Origin: Acidicapsa ligni
Lineage (GTDB): Bacteria > Acidobacteriota > Terriglobia > Terriglobales > Acidobacteriaceae
Direction: 5' to 3'
Length of the DNA stretch: 64,000 bases
Assembly: GCF_025685655.1 (NCBI RefSeq)
Contig: NZ_JAGSYG010000003.1
Coordinates: 372,001 to 436,000 of the forward strand
The number at the start of each line of letters is the position of its first letter. The stretch's first letter is position 1. The notes below the pieces were generated by a model. The model was not told the origin of the DNA. It saw only the letters and a list, made by a program, of their open reading frames with translations, and made no database searches. Below are positions 1 to 9,955 of this stretch, in pieces. The translations under genes were made by a program, and so were the position numbers.

Positions 1-1
1 G

Positions 2-130
2 GCCCGGGCAAAAGGTCTCAGCAGCGAACAACATGCAGAGCTGCTCTCTATAATCGGAATGGCCGCCGAGACAAATGCACTGGCGACGGCCCTCCAGATT
101 CCTGTCGATCCTGAATTCTTAATCGAATAA
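2..130 (+). CDS. Carboxymuconolactone decarboxylase / AhpD-like protein, C-terminal fragment
   Basis: The frame beginning at base 2 is open from the window edge to a TAA at 128-130 and gives about 42 residues. They include EQHAELLSIIGMAAETNALA followed by LQIPVDPEF. A helix with a short hydrophobic stretch, then a small-residue NxLA segment and a (V/I)PxD ending, is typical of the C-terminus of carboxymuconolactone decarboxylase / AhpD-like proteins. The catalytic CxxC part would lie upstream of the window, so the assignment rests on the tail only. It is followed by about 100 bp and then the convergent GH92 gene. Family assignment is moderately uncertain; that this is a gene end is likely. 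Confidence 0.5.
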   Translation, partial: ARAKGLSSEQHAELLSIIGMAAETNALATALQIPVDPEFLIE

Positions 131-236
131 AACAACATCCACTAACGATCAATGATGAGTACATACTTTCAAGCATCAATAGATCTAAAGCAATCAACTT
201 GGGCCGTATAAATCTCATCTGCAATATCGTTCAAGT

Positions 237-2474
237 TTATTGTGTGCCTGCCTGTGGCTTAGGACCAAGCTTGAATGTCAGCGTTGCGCCGCCCAGGATA
301 TCGGCATGTGATATTTCAAACTTCGAGTACAGACGACCATTCAATCGAGTGGTTTGTATGTACCGGTTTGAGGTCGATGCATGCTTAGCCCGAATAGTGA
401 ATGCCTTCCCATCCGACTGATGGATCACGACACGATCGAAGATCGGGCTACTGAGGGCATACACAGGTTTACCCGGACATACCGGATAAAAACCCATTGC
501 GCTTAACACGTACCATGCAGACATCTGCCCCGCATCATCATTGCCAGGGAGACCACTCGGTCCAAGGTGATACTGGTTTTCCAATATCTCTCGCACATGG
601 TTCTGAGTCTTCCATGGAGCGCCAGAGTAGTCATAGAGATATGCAATGTGATGGCTCGGCTCGTTACCCTGGTTATAAAGCTTCGCGCCGAAGAGGCCAT
701 CTAACTTCGCGTTGAATGCTTCGCTCCCACCGACAGCCTTGATTAAACCGGGAATGTTTTGCGGAACAAAAAAGGTGTACTGCCACGGCACTCCTTCAGT
801 TATGTAGTTATATTGATGATCGGGCTGAAAAGGCTCCGACCATCTGCCATCTTCGTGTCGTCCGCGAACAAACCCAATCGTCGAGTCAAAAACATTCCTC
901 CAGTTTTCACCGCGTACACGAAGCTGTTTTGCCTCTGCATCATGGCCCATTGATTCAGCGAAATCCGCCGCCAGAGAATCGTCATAGGCGTATTCAAGCG
1001 TCCGCGAAACCTGCTCTTGATGGTGATAGGCATCGGAAACCTTGTCTTCAAGAGGAATAAAACCATAACGAAGATAGGATTGAAGTCCTCGCCTGCCCCT
1101 GCCATCTTTATATGCCTCCAACGGCGGTGTGATCTGCGCGCTCTGCAGTATGAGTCGATATGCATTGTCGATATCAAAGCCTCGTAACCCTTTGGCATAA
1201 GCGTCAACAATAAGAGAAACAGCGTGATCGCCTATCATTTCCTGAGTGTAGTTATTCCATGCAGGAAAGATCGGCAAGTATCCTCCCTGCTCTCCTTTGT
1301 CGATGAGCGATTGCACCATCTGCTCTTCTCTGCGTGGATCAAGGATCGTCAGCAGCGGATGCAGGGCGCGGAACGTATCCCAAAGTGAATAATCGTCGTA
1401 GTACACGCCAGAGCCTGCGTTGTGTAACTTGCCCTCTTGTCCGAATCCTGCATACGTTCCATCCGCATCACTGACGATATGAGGTGCAAGCGAGGCATGA
1501 TAAAGCGCTGTATAAAATATTCGTTGCTGATCGGTCGAGCCACCTTTGACCTGAATGCGATCGAGTAGTGTCCTCCACTCTTTTTCTGCCGATCGTTGAA
1601 CCCTCTCGAAGTCCCATCCTTGATTCTCTGCATCAAGATTCTTCCGAGCCTCTTCAAGGCTTGTGAAGGATGTTCCCACCTTCACCAACAGAGCGCCGCC
1701 CTTCCAGTCAGGAAAAGTTATATATGCTCCAAAGCGTTTGCAGCCAACCTTTTGCTCCGATTGCATCTTGCTAACTTCAGAGTCACACCAGACTCCGTAC
1801 TCCGCAAAAGGTCGTTGCAGTCGTGCGACGAAATAGCCGCTGAATCCGGCCGATTTACCATTTCCCTGATAGAGACGATGCACCGGATTGTATCCAACGA
1901 TTTCGTTCGAATCTCTCCGAATTTGTATGTAGCCCTCCCCCGGTTTCACATTCGGTTCAACCAGGAGATTTGCTTTCGCTCCTTTTGGAAAGCTGATACG
2001 CAACATGCCGGATCGAGTTGTGCCAGTCATCTCAACTCGCGTCTTATAGTCATCGAGAATCGCAGAGTAATAGGCAGGTGACTCCACTTCGCTTTCATGC
2101 CGATACGAAGAAGACCTAAGTTCAGGCGTGACGCGGACGTCGCCAACAGTCGGCATAAGCGTGACACTGCCATAGTCCTGCGTGCAACTACCGCTGATCC
2201 AATGGCTGCCGCGAAATCCTGTAATCCGACTGTCCTTGTAGTAATAAGGGGAGATGCAGTGAGCTTCTATCGGTCGCGTCTCCGGAGTCCAACCCGTCAT
2301 GCCAAAAGGAAAACCCACTACAGGAATCGTCTGTCCATCATTTGCCGTTCCCACGCTTGGGTCGACGAGCCGATATGGCGTAGTTGAGAAGGCAACGAGA
2401 GGCATCGCCAGCAAAGCACCGAAGAGAATAAAGCATCCTATAACGCCGCGTGAGACAAGAGACCGAATGTGCAA
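237..2474 (-). CDS. GH92 family alpha-1,2-mannosidase, secreted
   Basis: A 745-residue protein with a Sec-type signal (hydrophobic residues about 10-29). The mature N-terminus has the GH92 pattern VDPSVGTANDGQTIPVVGFPFGMT (split by the family-typical GT...PFGM signature). Near residue 650 lies the family hallmark GNDDAGQMSAWYVLSAMGF, followed by YPVCPG and YALSSPIFD. GH92 enzymes are Ca2+-dependent inverting exo-alpha-mannosidases acting on N-glycan or mannan side chains; length and both signatures fit a complete enzyme. It stands alone on the minus strand, about 130 bp downstream of an Oar-like receptor gene on the same strand, so the two may be co-regulated. Linkage specificity cannot be read from the sequence. 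Confidence 0.93.
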   Translation of the reverse strand: MHIRSLVSRGVIGCFILFGALLAMPLVAFSTTPYRLVDPSVGTANDGQTIPVVGFPFGMTGWTPETRPIEAHCISPYYYKDSRITGFRGSHWISGSCTQDYGSVTLMPTVGDVRVTPELRSSSYRHESEVESPAYYSAILDDYKTRVEMTGTTRSGMLRISFPKGAKANLLVEPNVKPGEGYIQIRRDSNEIVGYNPVHRLYQGNGKSAGFSGYFVARLQRPFAEYGVWCDSEVSKMQSEQKVGCKRFGAYITFPDWKGGALLVKVGTSFTSLEEARKNLDAENQGWDFERVQRSAEKEWRTLLDRIQVKGGSTDQQRIFYTALYHASLAPHIVSDADGTYAGFGQEGKLHNAGSGVYYDDYSLWDTFRALHPLLTILDPRREEQMVQSLIDKGEQGGYLPIFPAWNNYTQEMIGDHAVSLIVDAYAKGLRGFDIDNAYRLILQSAQITPPLEAYKDGRGRRGLQSYLRYGFIPLEDKVSDAYHHQEQVSRTLEYAYDDSLAADFAESMGHDAEAKQLRVRGENWRNVFDSTIGFVRGRHEDGRWSEPFQPDHQYNYITEGVPWQYTFFVPQNIPGLIKAVGGSEAFNAKLDGLFGAKLYNQGNEPSHHIAYLYDYSGAPWKTQNHVREILENQYHLGPSGLPGNDDAGQMSAWYVLSAMGFYPVCPGKPVYALSSPIFDRVVIHQSDGKAFTIRAKHASTSNRYIQTTRLNGRLYSKFEISHADILGGATLTFKLGPKPQAGTQ

Positions 2475-2555
2475 CTGTAAAGACCTTTCGACTCGAAGCT
2501 GTAACGAGTAGGTTATTGAATATTTCGCGTTAGATTACCTGTTCAGAATTCTCGA

Positions 2556-2589
2556 AAGGCTGCCGCTGAATAAGATCAGAGGCAGCCTT
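2556..2589 (-). terminator. Hairpin terminator downstream of the 2603-6199 receptor
   Basis: Inverted repeat AAGGCTGCC / GGCAGCCTT (9 bp arms at 2556-2564 and 2581-2589, 16-nt loop) lies just after the stop of the minus-strand receptor gene. Read on the minus strand it is followed by a short T-containing stretch (TTTCGAGAATT), so it is a plausible but not strong intrinsic terminator. Confidence 0.45.
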
Positions 2590-2602
2590 CCGTAGGCCAT
2601 GT

Positions 2603-5600
2603 TTAGAATGCCAGCTTGAGTGCGAACTGCAGTATCCTTGGAAAGTTTTGCTGATTCAATGTTACGGTGCCGAACCCCGTATAACCACCATTTGCCTGTT
2701 CGACTGGAGGCCCATCGGCAGGATTGGAATCCGGTCCTGGGAACAGAACACTGTTGGTCAGGTTGAAGGCATCCGCACGAATAGTCAGATGATACTTATC
2801 CGTGAAAGCGATGCTCTTTTGCAGCGTCGCATCCAGATTCGGAGTCGTAGGTTGACGCAACGAAGAAAGCCGATCTGGAAGGTTCTTCAGCGCATATTCA
2901 GGGATTGCGGTGAAGCATCCAAGCTTAGTCCCGTTGCTGTAGTCGTTATAGATGTAGTGACTCAAAGAAGCGCCACCCTGCGGCGTGAAACTGTGATCGC
3001 AATTGTAGTAGTAGTTCGTATTCAAAGACACAGGGAAGCCTGTCTGCATGGAGAGAATAGAACTGAACTGCCACCTGTTGATGACGGCGCCAACTACTCT
3101 TCCAGGATTACTGAGGAAGCGCTGCCCTCTTCCGACTGGAAGACTCCATTGATCCGATAGCGTGAAGATATGCGTTCGATCAAAGGATGATATCTCGTAC
3201 TTGAGGTTAGCATCCTGGTACGGATATGAGTTCTGAAAGCCGCCTGCAGTCATGGTCTTTGAATAAGTATAGGCAAGCTGGAAGCTAAGAGCATCCGGGC
3301 CGCCAAGACGTTTGTTCAGCTTTACCTCAAGCGCGTTGTAAAGATTGCGGCCAAGTGGAGCAGCATCCCATGATACCTGCCCGAACGCAGAGTAAGGCAA
3401 CATGAGCGTAAGAGCTTTAATGGTCGGTGAGGAACCAATCGACGATGTGATAGGAAGCACACCGTAATAGGGGTTAGGTACCTGACGATCGAAGATATTT
3501 GGATTAGCTATGCCTGCCTGAAGCGCAGTAGCTGATAGTGAGTTGAGAGTCGTCCCGACACGCTGATGATAAGCGAAGTTACCCGAGTACCGCACATCGA
3601 GTGTCATGCTATCCGGCAACTCTCGTTGCACGCCGAATGATGTGATATCTGCGTAAGGAATTTTACGTTGAGGAAAATCCAACGACTGCGAGTTACCGAT
3701 TGCAGTCAACAGGCCGCCTGCTGCGCCAAGCGGTTGCTGGGCGCCATTCGGAAACGGTGTACCTGTTGCAAAATAATTGGTCGGCATAATGTTCCCGTTG
3801 AGCGATGCGTTATAACTCGTCGTTTCTGACGATCCTGAGAAGGTTCCGTTTTCAAGGCCAATCGAATACATCAAGCCATAACCACCTCGAACCACCGTCT
3901 TGGAGTTGATCTGATAAGCGAAGCCTATACGCGGAGCTATATTCCCAAAGTCCGTGTTATAGGCATCACTAGGCTGCCCATTCGCTCCCGCAAACTGAAT
4001 ACCACCGTAAACCGTGGACAAGCTCGACGGATTGATTCCGGCTGCAGAAAGAGCACCCGATGCTGCTGCAAGATTCGCCTGATATGTCGGGTTAGTCGTG
4101 GTCGGATTAACGCAGGTGAGACACATTCCGCGATTCAAACCATTCTGACGAGAACGAGCACCGACGTTTACGTCATAACGAAGGCCCAGGTTAAGCGACA
4201 GTTTCTTGGTTGCTTTCCAATCGTCCTGTACGTAGATAGCCCATGTTGGAAAGTAGACGAAATCGTTGGCATTCCAATCTACTCCGCCGCTTTGTGGAGT
4301 ACCGAGGAGCATATCCGCAATCGGAAAACCATCAAGACCATTGCGAGTCAGCGGGTTCTGTTGCGTGGCAAATGTTCCAAAGGAGAAGTCTCCGTTAGCA
4401 TGCCCAGCCTGCCCAGGCGTGCCATGCTGCAGCATGTGATATTCGCCACCGAAGTGAAATGCCTGCGTATTCAATTCCTTAGTTAGATCGCCATTGAAGG
4501 AAATATCGTTGTAAACACCCGATGTCAAAACGTTACCCACAACTTGAGGATAGAACTGAGAAGTTGTGAACTCAGGCAGTTGCTTGAGGTTCGTCGTAGG
4601 AAGACTTGGCATGTTCAGCCCAATCGTCGCTGGATCGACAGGATGAGACAAATCTCCATCAGGAGAAAAGAGCGCATATCTCGCAAAGGATGCTTTCAAA
4701 TCAAGCATCAACGTCGGTGAGAAGGTGTGCGTCATATCCTGCGATGCGGTCATCGTCTGATGCCTGACATTGATATTGCCATTCATTGCAGGCGACGGAA
4801 AACCACTGCTGTTGCGATACTCACTCCCGCTCTGATAAGCAAACAAGCTATACCAGCGCGTTCTATCCGAGGTGTTGTAGTCAACGCGTCCCATCTCCTG
4901 GTCATAGGCATACTGATCCGGAGTGTTAGCAATGAAATTGTTCTGAATTGAAGTTGTGTTGATGTTCGGAAGGGGATACAAATTCAAAACAGCCGCGCCA
5001 ATAGAGTTAATTCGATTACCCGGGATTGTGTCATTCGGAAAAGGATCGCGAATATAAGTTCCGCTGCAATTCCCAATCATGCCGCCTGCAACCGAGCAAC
5101 GAGTCGTGGCGGGGTCATACACGGTGTAACCGGTAGATGTGAAATTAACATCGCCCCCGTTCGACGGGTGAAGCTCTGCCGTCGGTACGCTGGTGAGTGT
5201 CGTGAATGCGATCGACTCGCGGAATCCTTCATAGCTTCCAAAGAAGAAGACCTTGTTATGAATGATCGGTCCACCGACCGTTGCGCCAAATTGATTTTGA
5301 TGCATGCCTTCGCGTGGCATGCCGGCGCGATTGTTCTCGAAGTTATTGGCGTTGAAGTCGCCATTTTCAAGATAGTTATACAGCGTTCCGTGCAACGCGT
5401 TTGTGCCGGACTTCACTACCATGTTCACCGTTCCGCCCCCGGTGCGCCCATAACGCGCATCGTAAGTGGATGTCATCACATTCACTTCCTGAAGAGCATC
5501 CACGTTCGGGGCCAGCTCCCAACTTCCCTTGCCGCCGGTGCTCTGCTCTGTAATGTTGGTGCCGTTCAGTGTGAACTGCTGGTAGCCCTGGGCTCCGCCG

Positions 5601-6199
5601 CCAACGATGTATGCATTCGTGACATCCCAACCACGCGTACCGGAATTGCCCGATGCTCCGAAGGATGTCGTCGTGAACTGAGATCCAGGAGTCGTGCCAA
5701 GCAGCATATAAACCTGTCGGCCATTCAGCGGAGCACTCTCCAACTCACGTTGAGAAATGACCGTTCCCCCTGAACCGCTCGCCATATCGAGCAGCGGAAG
5801 CGCGTCTGTCACAACTACATTTTCGGAAATGCTACCGACCTGAAGTTTAAAATTCACACTCCGATATTCTGTAGCCTGAACCAGAACGCTATCCTGCACA
5901 CCGGTTTTAAAACCATTTACAGTGGCGCTCACCGTATACGTCCCGGGAAGAACATAGGGAACGTAATAGACTCCCTCTTTCGAGGTCGTGGCCGTATACA
6001 TCTGTTGAGTTTCATTGTTGACCGCCGTGACCGTCGCCTTGACTAAAACTCTGTCAGCCGAATCGCTCACTCTTCCAGTCAGAGTCGCACGGAACTCCTG
6101 TGCGTTGGCCGACGACCAGACAAGCAGGAGGCCAAGAACCAGAAGCACACTTCGAACCGCTCCGGAAATCGAATTGGTAGATCGTTTATTTCGCATCAT
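2603..6199 (-). CDS. Oar-like TonB-dependent outer-membrane receptor
   Basis: The open frame reaches 6424, but the start is placed at 6199 because two consecutive ATGs there (6199, 6196) are preceded by TTGAGGGTG, a Shine-Dalgarno-like site, and begin a signal peptide ending ...SANAQ. The protein is about 1198 residues: signal peptide, a carboxypeptidase-regulatory beta-sandwich (TGRVSDSADRVLVKATV ... VLPGTYTVSATVNGFK), a plug with APLNGRQ and VNMVVKSGTNALHG, then a long beta-barrel ending ...FALKLAF with a terminal Phe as expected for BAM assembly. Such receptors import oligosaccharides with TonB energy in Acidobacteriota without SusD. It is divergent from the winged-helix/TM regulator at 6604, a likely regulator. 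The substrate is unknown; the GH92 mannosidase lies downstream. Confidence 0.92.
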   Translation of the reverse strand: MMRNKRSTNSISGAVRSVLLVLGLLLVWSSANAQEFRATLTGRVSDSADRVLVKATVTAVNNETQQMYTATTSKEGVYYVPYVLPGTYTVSATVNGFKTGVQDSVLVQATEYRSVNFKLQVGSISENVVVTDALPLLDMASGSGGTVISQRELESAPLNGRQVYMLLGTTPGSQFTTTSFGASGNSGTRGWDVTNAYIVGGGAQGYQQFTLNGTNITEQSTGGKGSWELAPNVDALQEVNVMTSTYDARYGRTGGGTVNMVVKSGTNALHGTLYNYLENGDFNANNFENNRAGMPREGMHQNQFGATVGGPIIHNKVFFFGSYEGFRESIAFTTLTSVPTAELHPSNGGDVNFTSTGYTVYDPATTRCSVAGGMIGNCSGTYIRDPFPNDTIPGNRINSIGAAVLNLYPLPNINTTSIQNNFIANTPDQYAYDQEMGRVDYNTSDRTRWYSLFAYQSGSEYRNSSGFPSPAMNGNINVRHQTMTASQDMTHTFSPTLMLDLKASFARYALFSPDGDLSHPVDPATIGLNMPSLPTTNLKQLPEFTTSQFYPQVVGNVLTSGVYNDISFNGDLTKELNTQAFHFGGEYHMLQHGTPGQAGHANGDFSFGTFATQQNPLTRNGLDGFPIADMLLGTPQSGGVDWNANDFVYFPTWAIYVQDDWKATKKLSLNLGLRYDVNVGARSRQNGLNRGMCLTCVNPTTTNPTYQANLAAASGALSAAGINPSSLSTVYGGIQFAGANGQPSDAYNTDFGNIAPRIGFAYQINSKTVVRGGYGLMYSIGLENGTFSGSSETTSYNASLNGNIMPTNYFATGTPFPNGAQQPLGAAGGLLTAIGNSQSLDFPQRKIPYADITSFGVQRELPDSMTLDVRYSGNFAYHQRVGTTLNSLSATALQAGIANPNIFDRQVPNPYYGVLPITSSIGSSPTIKALTLMLPYSAFGQVSWDAAPLGRNLYNALEVKLNKRLGGPDALSFQLAYTYSKTMTAGGFQNSYPYQDANLKYEISSFDRTHIFTLSDQWSLPVGRGQRFLSNPGRVVGAVINRWQFSSILSMQTGFPVSLNTNYYYNCDHSFTPQGGASLSHYIYNDYSNGTKLGCFTAIPEYALKNLPDRLSSLRQPTTPNLDATLQKSIAFTDKYHLTIRADAFNLTNSVLFPGPDSNPADGPPVEQANGGYTGFGTVTLNQQNFPRILQFALKLAF

Positions 6200-6603
6200 C
6201 ACCCTCAAAATCGAAACATAGAAGACCGTTACCACCCGCGTGGGGACGTTTCCCTTCCCTTCGCAAGCTATTCGCAAAGGCACTCGAATGCGTTTTTCAA
6301 GACCGTATGACAAAGCGGCTTCGGACCAGAACCTCTTCAGATGAAGAGAGAACCGCATCATTCCAGGCTTGGCCGCACAGCTTCTGCACATCCACAAATG
6401 GCGTTGTACGTCGGCTACAGGCACATTGGTAGCAGGGTCAAAAGACGAACCGTCGTCAAATCACAGCGCAAACATGTCGCAAAACATGAAGTAACATGCG
6501 CGTACATCACACAAAACAAAGGATGTTCGATTTTTGAGAACCTAGGGCGTTCATCAAATTTTAATTGCCATACGTTCTACTACTTATGCATCTACCACTT
6601 CGA
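6200..6603. promoter_or_regulatory. Divergent intergenic region, receptor / winged-helix regulator
   Basis: About 400 bp between the divergent starts of the receptor (minus) and the regulator (plus). The half nearest the regulator (about 6480-6600) is AT-richer than its surroundings and probably holds both promoters. Open frames in it have no recognisable products. I did not find a convincing -35/-10 pair or operator. Confidence 0.35.
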
Positions 6604-7953
6604 ATGGCCGCCTCTATTATCAGTACCGAAGAACAAGATTCGTCCAGAGCACGCGCGCACGATGACCATCGCTGGCTTCTAGCCAAACGGATATCCGAAT
6701 CTGTAACGTTTGCCCGCTCTCCTCGGCTTTCACACCTGCTCCTGTATCTCTGCGAGGAGCACGTGCTCAATGGCGGCATCCATCTCACGGAACAACAAAT
6801 CGCTGCCGTCGTATTTGATCGAAAGGGAAAGTTCGATCCCACCGCCGACACAATCGTCAGATCCCACATGCTTCGGCTTCGGCAAAAGTTGGAAGTATAT
6901 TTTCTGGATGAAGGAGCCGGTGAAGCTCTAAAGATTTCCGTGCCAAAGGGCGGATATGTCCCCGCATTCGAGCAGGTACGCCCGGCAGTTGCAGCCCCGT
7001 CACATCAGCCGCCAACTTCCGCTCTGCCTCATCCCACATCGAAGCCAGCTCCCGCCAATATTGATAGATCCGGGCTCAGATTCGGGTTCAGATCCAGGCT
7101 CGCTCAGTTGAGTCTCATCGCAGCGTGCATAGCCCTGACTCTTCTCTGCATACTCCTCGGTACATTATTGATACTGAAGAGACCTCTGCTGCAGCGAGGA
7201 AATATCCACGGGAGCGCAAGCCGGCATCAGCTCTGGAAAGGCCTCTTCGGGAATAGCTCAGGCACCATGCTCGTAGCAGCCGACAGCGGGCTCGCGATGT
7301 TTCATGGCGCCACAATGCACAACACAACACTGTCCGAATATCTCGCCAGAGACTTCAGCAAAGAGATTCCAGATGCCACCAGCATGCGCCCTGAGGCAGC
7401 CCTATCGATCGTCAATCGGCGCTACACCTCGTTCGTGGACCTCGAATTTTTCGATAGGTTGACGCATCTGCCCGAGGCCCTGGCTGGTAGCTACAGCATT
7501 CGCTATGCCCGAGACATCAGCGTCAACGACCTCAAGAGTTCGAATGCCATTCTGTCCGGTTCGCAAGACGCCAACCCGTGGCTTGAGTTGTTTGAACCGC
7601 AGATGAACTTCGTCCTCCACGACGACCTGATCAATCATGTTCGCGCCTTCTCCAATCGAAAACCGAATCCCGGAGAGCAGGCCCTCTATACCTGCGGACC
7701 ATACGAATACGGCGTTCTTTCGTACCTGCCCAACCTGAGCAATACGGGCAATGTACTGCTGGTAGAGGGAACCTCGGTGGCAGGAACCCAGGCGATCAGC
7801 GACTTCCTTTTTGTCGATAAATCCCTGGATTCTTTTCTCGCGAAGATAGCGCTCCCCGATGGTTCAATTCCCCATTTTGAAATTCTCCTCGAATCACGAA
7901 ACTTCAACGGCAGCGCTTCGCAATCCGAGATCGTTGCCTATCGGCTCCATTGA
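6604..7953 (+). CDS. Transmembrane winged-helix (ToxR/CadC-like) regulator, acidobacterial type
   Basis: An N-terminal DNA-binding domain of the acidobacterial type carries SPRLSHLLLYLCEEHVL, LTEQQIAAVVFDRKGKFDPT and DTIVRSHMLRLRQKLEVYF, then SVPKGGYVP at the end of the wing. A Pro-rich linker, one transmembrane helix (LIAACIALTLLCILLGTLLIL) and about 250 extracytoplasmic residues follow. The architecture is a one-component membrane regulator that senses outside and binds DNA inside. The frame opens at 6565; the ATG at 6604 (MAASIIS) is chosen because the earlier residues add a hydrophobic segment not expected before the DNA-binding domain, but no clear ribosome site separates the options. 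The gene is divergent from the Oar-like receptor, suggesting it controls that receptor. The sensory domain matches nothing I recognise. Confidence 0.75.
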   Translation: MAASIISTEEQDSSRARAHDDHRWLLAKRISESVTFARSPRLSHLLLYLCEEHVLNGGIHLTEQQIAAVVFDRKGKFDPTADTIVRSHMLRLRQKLEVYFLDEGAGEALKISVPKGGYVPAFEQVRPAVAAPSHQPPTSALPHPTSKPAPANIDRSGLRFGFRSRLAQLSLIAACIALTLLCILLGTLLILKRPLLQRGNIHGSASRHQLWKGLFGNSSGTMLVAADSGLAMFHGATMHNTTLSEYLARDFSKEIPDATSMRPEAALSIVNRRYTSFVDLEFFDRLTHLPEALAGSYSIRYARDISVNDLKSSNAILSGSQDANPWLELFEPQMNFVLHDDLINHVRAFSNRKPNPGEQALYTCGPYEYGVLSYLPNLSNTGNVLLVEGTSVAGTQAISDFLFVDKSLDSFLAKIALPDGSIPHFEILLESRNFNGSASQSEIVAYRLH

Positions 7954-8124
7954 GATTTTCCTGCTCTTGCAGGTTCAAGAGATATAGCGGGATTCACTAC
8001 CTGTCTTTAAATTAAGACGAATTCGGGGGCATCAATATAATCATTGAGAATATCGGATCAATTTAGTGTCCGAATGAGAACATAAAGTGTATCCGCAAAG
8101 TTCGCGGGACAAGGACAGTCAATC

Positions 8125-8754
8125 ATGGCTTCACTCCAATCAATTCGAATCCTGAGCGTCGAGGACCACCCCGTCTTCCGCGAAGGACTGAGCACGATTA
8201 TCGGATCGCAGCAGGATATGGTTCTTGTTGCGCAAGCATCCAATGCAGTAGAGGCCGTCACAGAATTCCGCCGTCATCGTCCCGACATCACACTCATGGA
8301 CCTTCGGCTTCCCGGTACCAACGGCACAGACGCCCTGATAGCAATCCGCGGAGAGTTTCCGCAAACTCGTATCATCATGCTGACCACCTCGGACAGTGAT
8401 GGAGAAATTCAACGTGCCATGCAAGCCGGTGCCGCAGCATATGTTTTCAAAAGTATGCCGAAGGGAGAACTCCTGGACGTGATCCGATCGGTTCATTCCG
8501 GTCGACGCTATATCCCACCTGAGGTAGCCGCTCGCCTCGCCGAGCATATGGGAGAAGACAATCTAACATCGCGAGAGTTGGAAGTCCTCCGGCTCATTCG
8601 AGATGGATATCGCAACAAACAGATTGCAGATCAGCTCGCAATTGCCGAGACCACAGTCAACTTTCATATCAAAAATCTCGTGGACAAACTTCAGGCGAAT
8701 GATCGAACACACGCAGTGTCCATCGCACTCCGGCGTGGCATTCTTCAGATCTGA
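8125..8754 (+). CDS. NarL/FixJ-family response regulator
   Basis: A 209-residue two-domain regulator. The receiver domain has acidic residues in VEDHP, the phosphoacceptor Asp59 in TLMDLRLPG, Thr in MLTTSD and Lys109 in YVFKSM. The C-terminal LuxR-type helix-turn-helix starts at LTSRELEVLRLI and contains the recognition helix in ETTVNFHIKNLVDKL. All key residues are present, so it should be functional. A NarL-type histidine kinase of the matching class (HisKA_3) is encoded 1.4 kb downstream at 10205, separated by an SDR gene; the pair may be cognate, but they are not in one tight operon. Confidence 0.92.
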   Translation: MASLQSIRILSVEDHPVFREGLSTIIGSQQDMVLVAQASNAVEAVTEFRRHRPDITLMDLRLPGTNGTDALIAIRGEFPQTRIIMLTTSDSDGEIQRAMQAGAAAYVFKSMPKGELLDVIRSVHSGRRYIPPEVAARLAEHMGEDNLTSRELEVLRLIRDGYRNKQIADQLAIAETTVNFHIKNLVDKLQANDRTHAVSIALRRGILQI

Positions 8755-9235
8755 CATAAGACCAGCCATCCACTCGGCATTTGAATCAGGAAACGCAATG
8801 CCGGAGCGCCCACCGCAACGATGGCAACCTTCTCGCTCAACACACTCGTAGATTTCCCCCTTTAATTCTCGATTTCCTCGGCAATCGATGAGACTGGGTT
8901 CGGAACATTTATAGCTACAGCCTGCTTCAGGCAGCATATAAGTAGCGCAGACATCCATGCGCAATGTTAGGTCAGCCATGACTTACATGCATCCATTGAA
9001 ACCGCAGATTTTATCCTGCATTTTTCTACAGCATGCGAAGAATGAGTATTCGAAACCCTTATAACTTGATCTAATTCCCTGCTTGAATTCTCAGTCCCAT
9101 GAAACTTTTAATTCAAGAGAAATGTCTTTGTATATTGTGAATCATTCTCTCTCAAATACTAGTCTCTTGATGCATGGAAACGATAGTCGGCTTTCGTGAG
9201 TATTATTGTCAGATAACTTTCAGAATGGAGACAAT
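8755..9235. other. Intergenic region without recognised gene
   Basis: About 480 bp between the response regulator and the SDR. The left part carries only shadow frames. The right part (about 9000-9230) is AT-rich and probably contains the SDR promoter; no specific operator is recognisable. Confidence 0.4.
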
Positions 9236-9955
9236 ATGAAAATCGATATTTCTGGCTGGGCAGTGCTCGTGACAGGCGGCACTGGCGGGCTGGGCAGCGC
9301 TATCAGTCTTGCGTTTCTCGAAGAGGGCGCAAAGGTGATAACGACCTATCGCAATGAGAACGAGTTCGCTTCTTTAAAAAACGCTGCGGGCATAAACCAA
9401 TCCGCTCTTGAAGGATATCCCGTCGACGTAACGGACGAAGCCGCTGCCAACGCACTAATCAACACCATTCTCGCGAAGCATGGCAAACTGGACGCGCTTG
9501 TAAACGCGGTCGGTGGCTACTCTGGCGGAGTCAAGTTGTGGGACGCGAGTACGAAAGTATTCGATCAGATGCTGGCACTCAATCTGCGCTCGGTTTATGC
9601 CCTGTCGCGGGCAGTATTGCCTTCAATGCTCAAGGCCAGTCATGGATCGATCGTCAATATTTCAGCCAAAGCTGCATTGGACCACGGTGCAGGAGCAGGT
9701 GCCTACGCCGCATCCAAAGCGGCAGCATTGGCCCTCACGGACTCACTCGCAGGAGATACCAAAGGCACCGGAGTACGCGTCAACTCCATCCTCCCAAGCA
9801 TCATCGACACGAATGCAAACAGGCTTGCAATGCCCGGGTCGAACTTCGCAGATTGGCCGAAGCCTGAAGACATCGCAAAAGTTGTCTTGTTCCTCTGCAG
9901 CGACGCCTCCAAAGTGATTCACGGCGCGGCTGTACCCGTGTACGGAAATAGCTAG
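9236..9955 (+). CDS. SDR-family NAD(P)-dependent oxidoreductase
   Basis: A classical short-chain dehydrogenase of 239 residues. It has the cofactor-binding motif TGGTGGLG near the N-terminus, NAVGG (the NAG-type motif) and the catalytic Tyr-Lys in AYAASKAAALALTDSLA preceded by SIVNISAKAAL, whose serine is the probable third catalytic residue. The start at 9236 is chosen over 9206 because ATGGAGACAATATG supplies a GGAG site seven bases upstream and the Rossmann fold begins at once. It lies between the response regulator and the histidine kinase. SDRs act as L-fucose or 2-keto-3-deoxy-fuconate dehydrogenases in some bacteria, but distance from the fucose genes (about 16 kb) makes that only a possibility. 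Confidence 0.88.
   Translation: MKIDISGWAVLVTGGTGGLGSAISLAFLEEGAKVITTYRNENEFASLKNAAGINQSALEGYPVDVTDEAAANALINTILAKHGKLDALVNAVGGYSGGVKLWDASTKVFDQMLALNLRSVYALSRAVLPSMLKASHGSIVNISAKAALDHGAGAGAYAASKAAALALTDSLAGDTKGTGVRVNSILPSIIDTNANRLAMPGSNFADWPKPEDIAKVVLFLCSDASKVIHGAAVPVYGNS

Noticed and set aside
6757-6772. GAGCACGTGCTC palindrome as another parS site
   Set aside because: Only the CACGTG core matches; the flanking GTT/AAC positions needed for parS are absent, and it lies in coding sequence.
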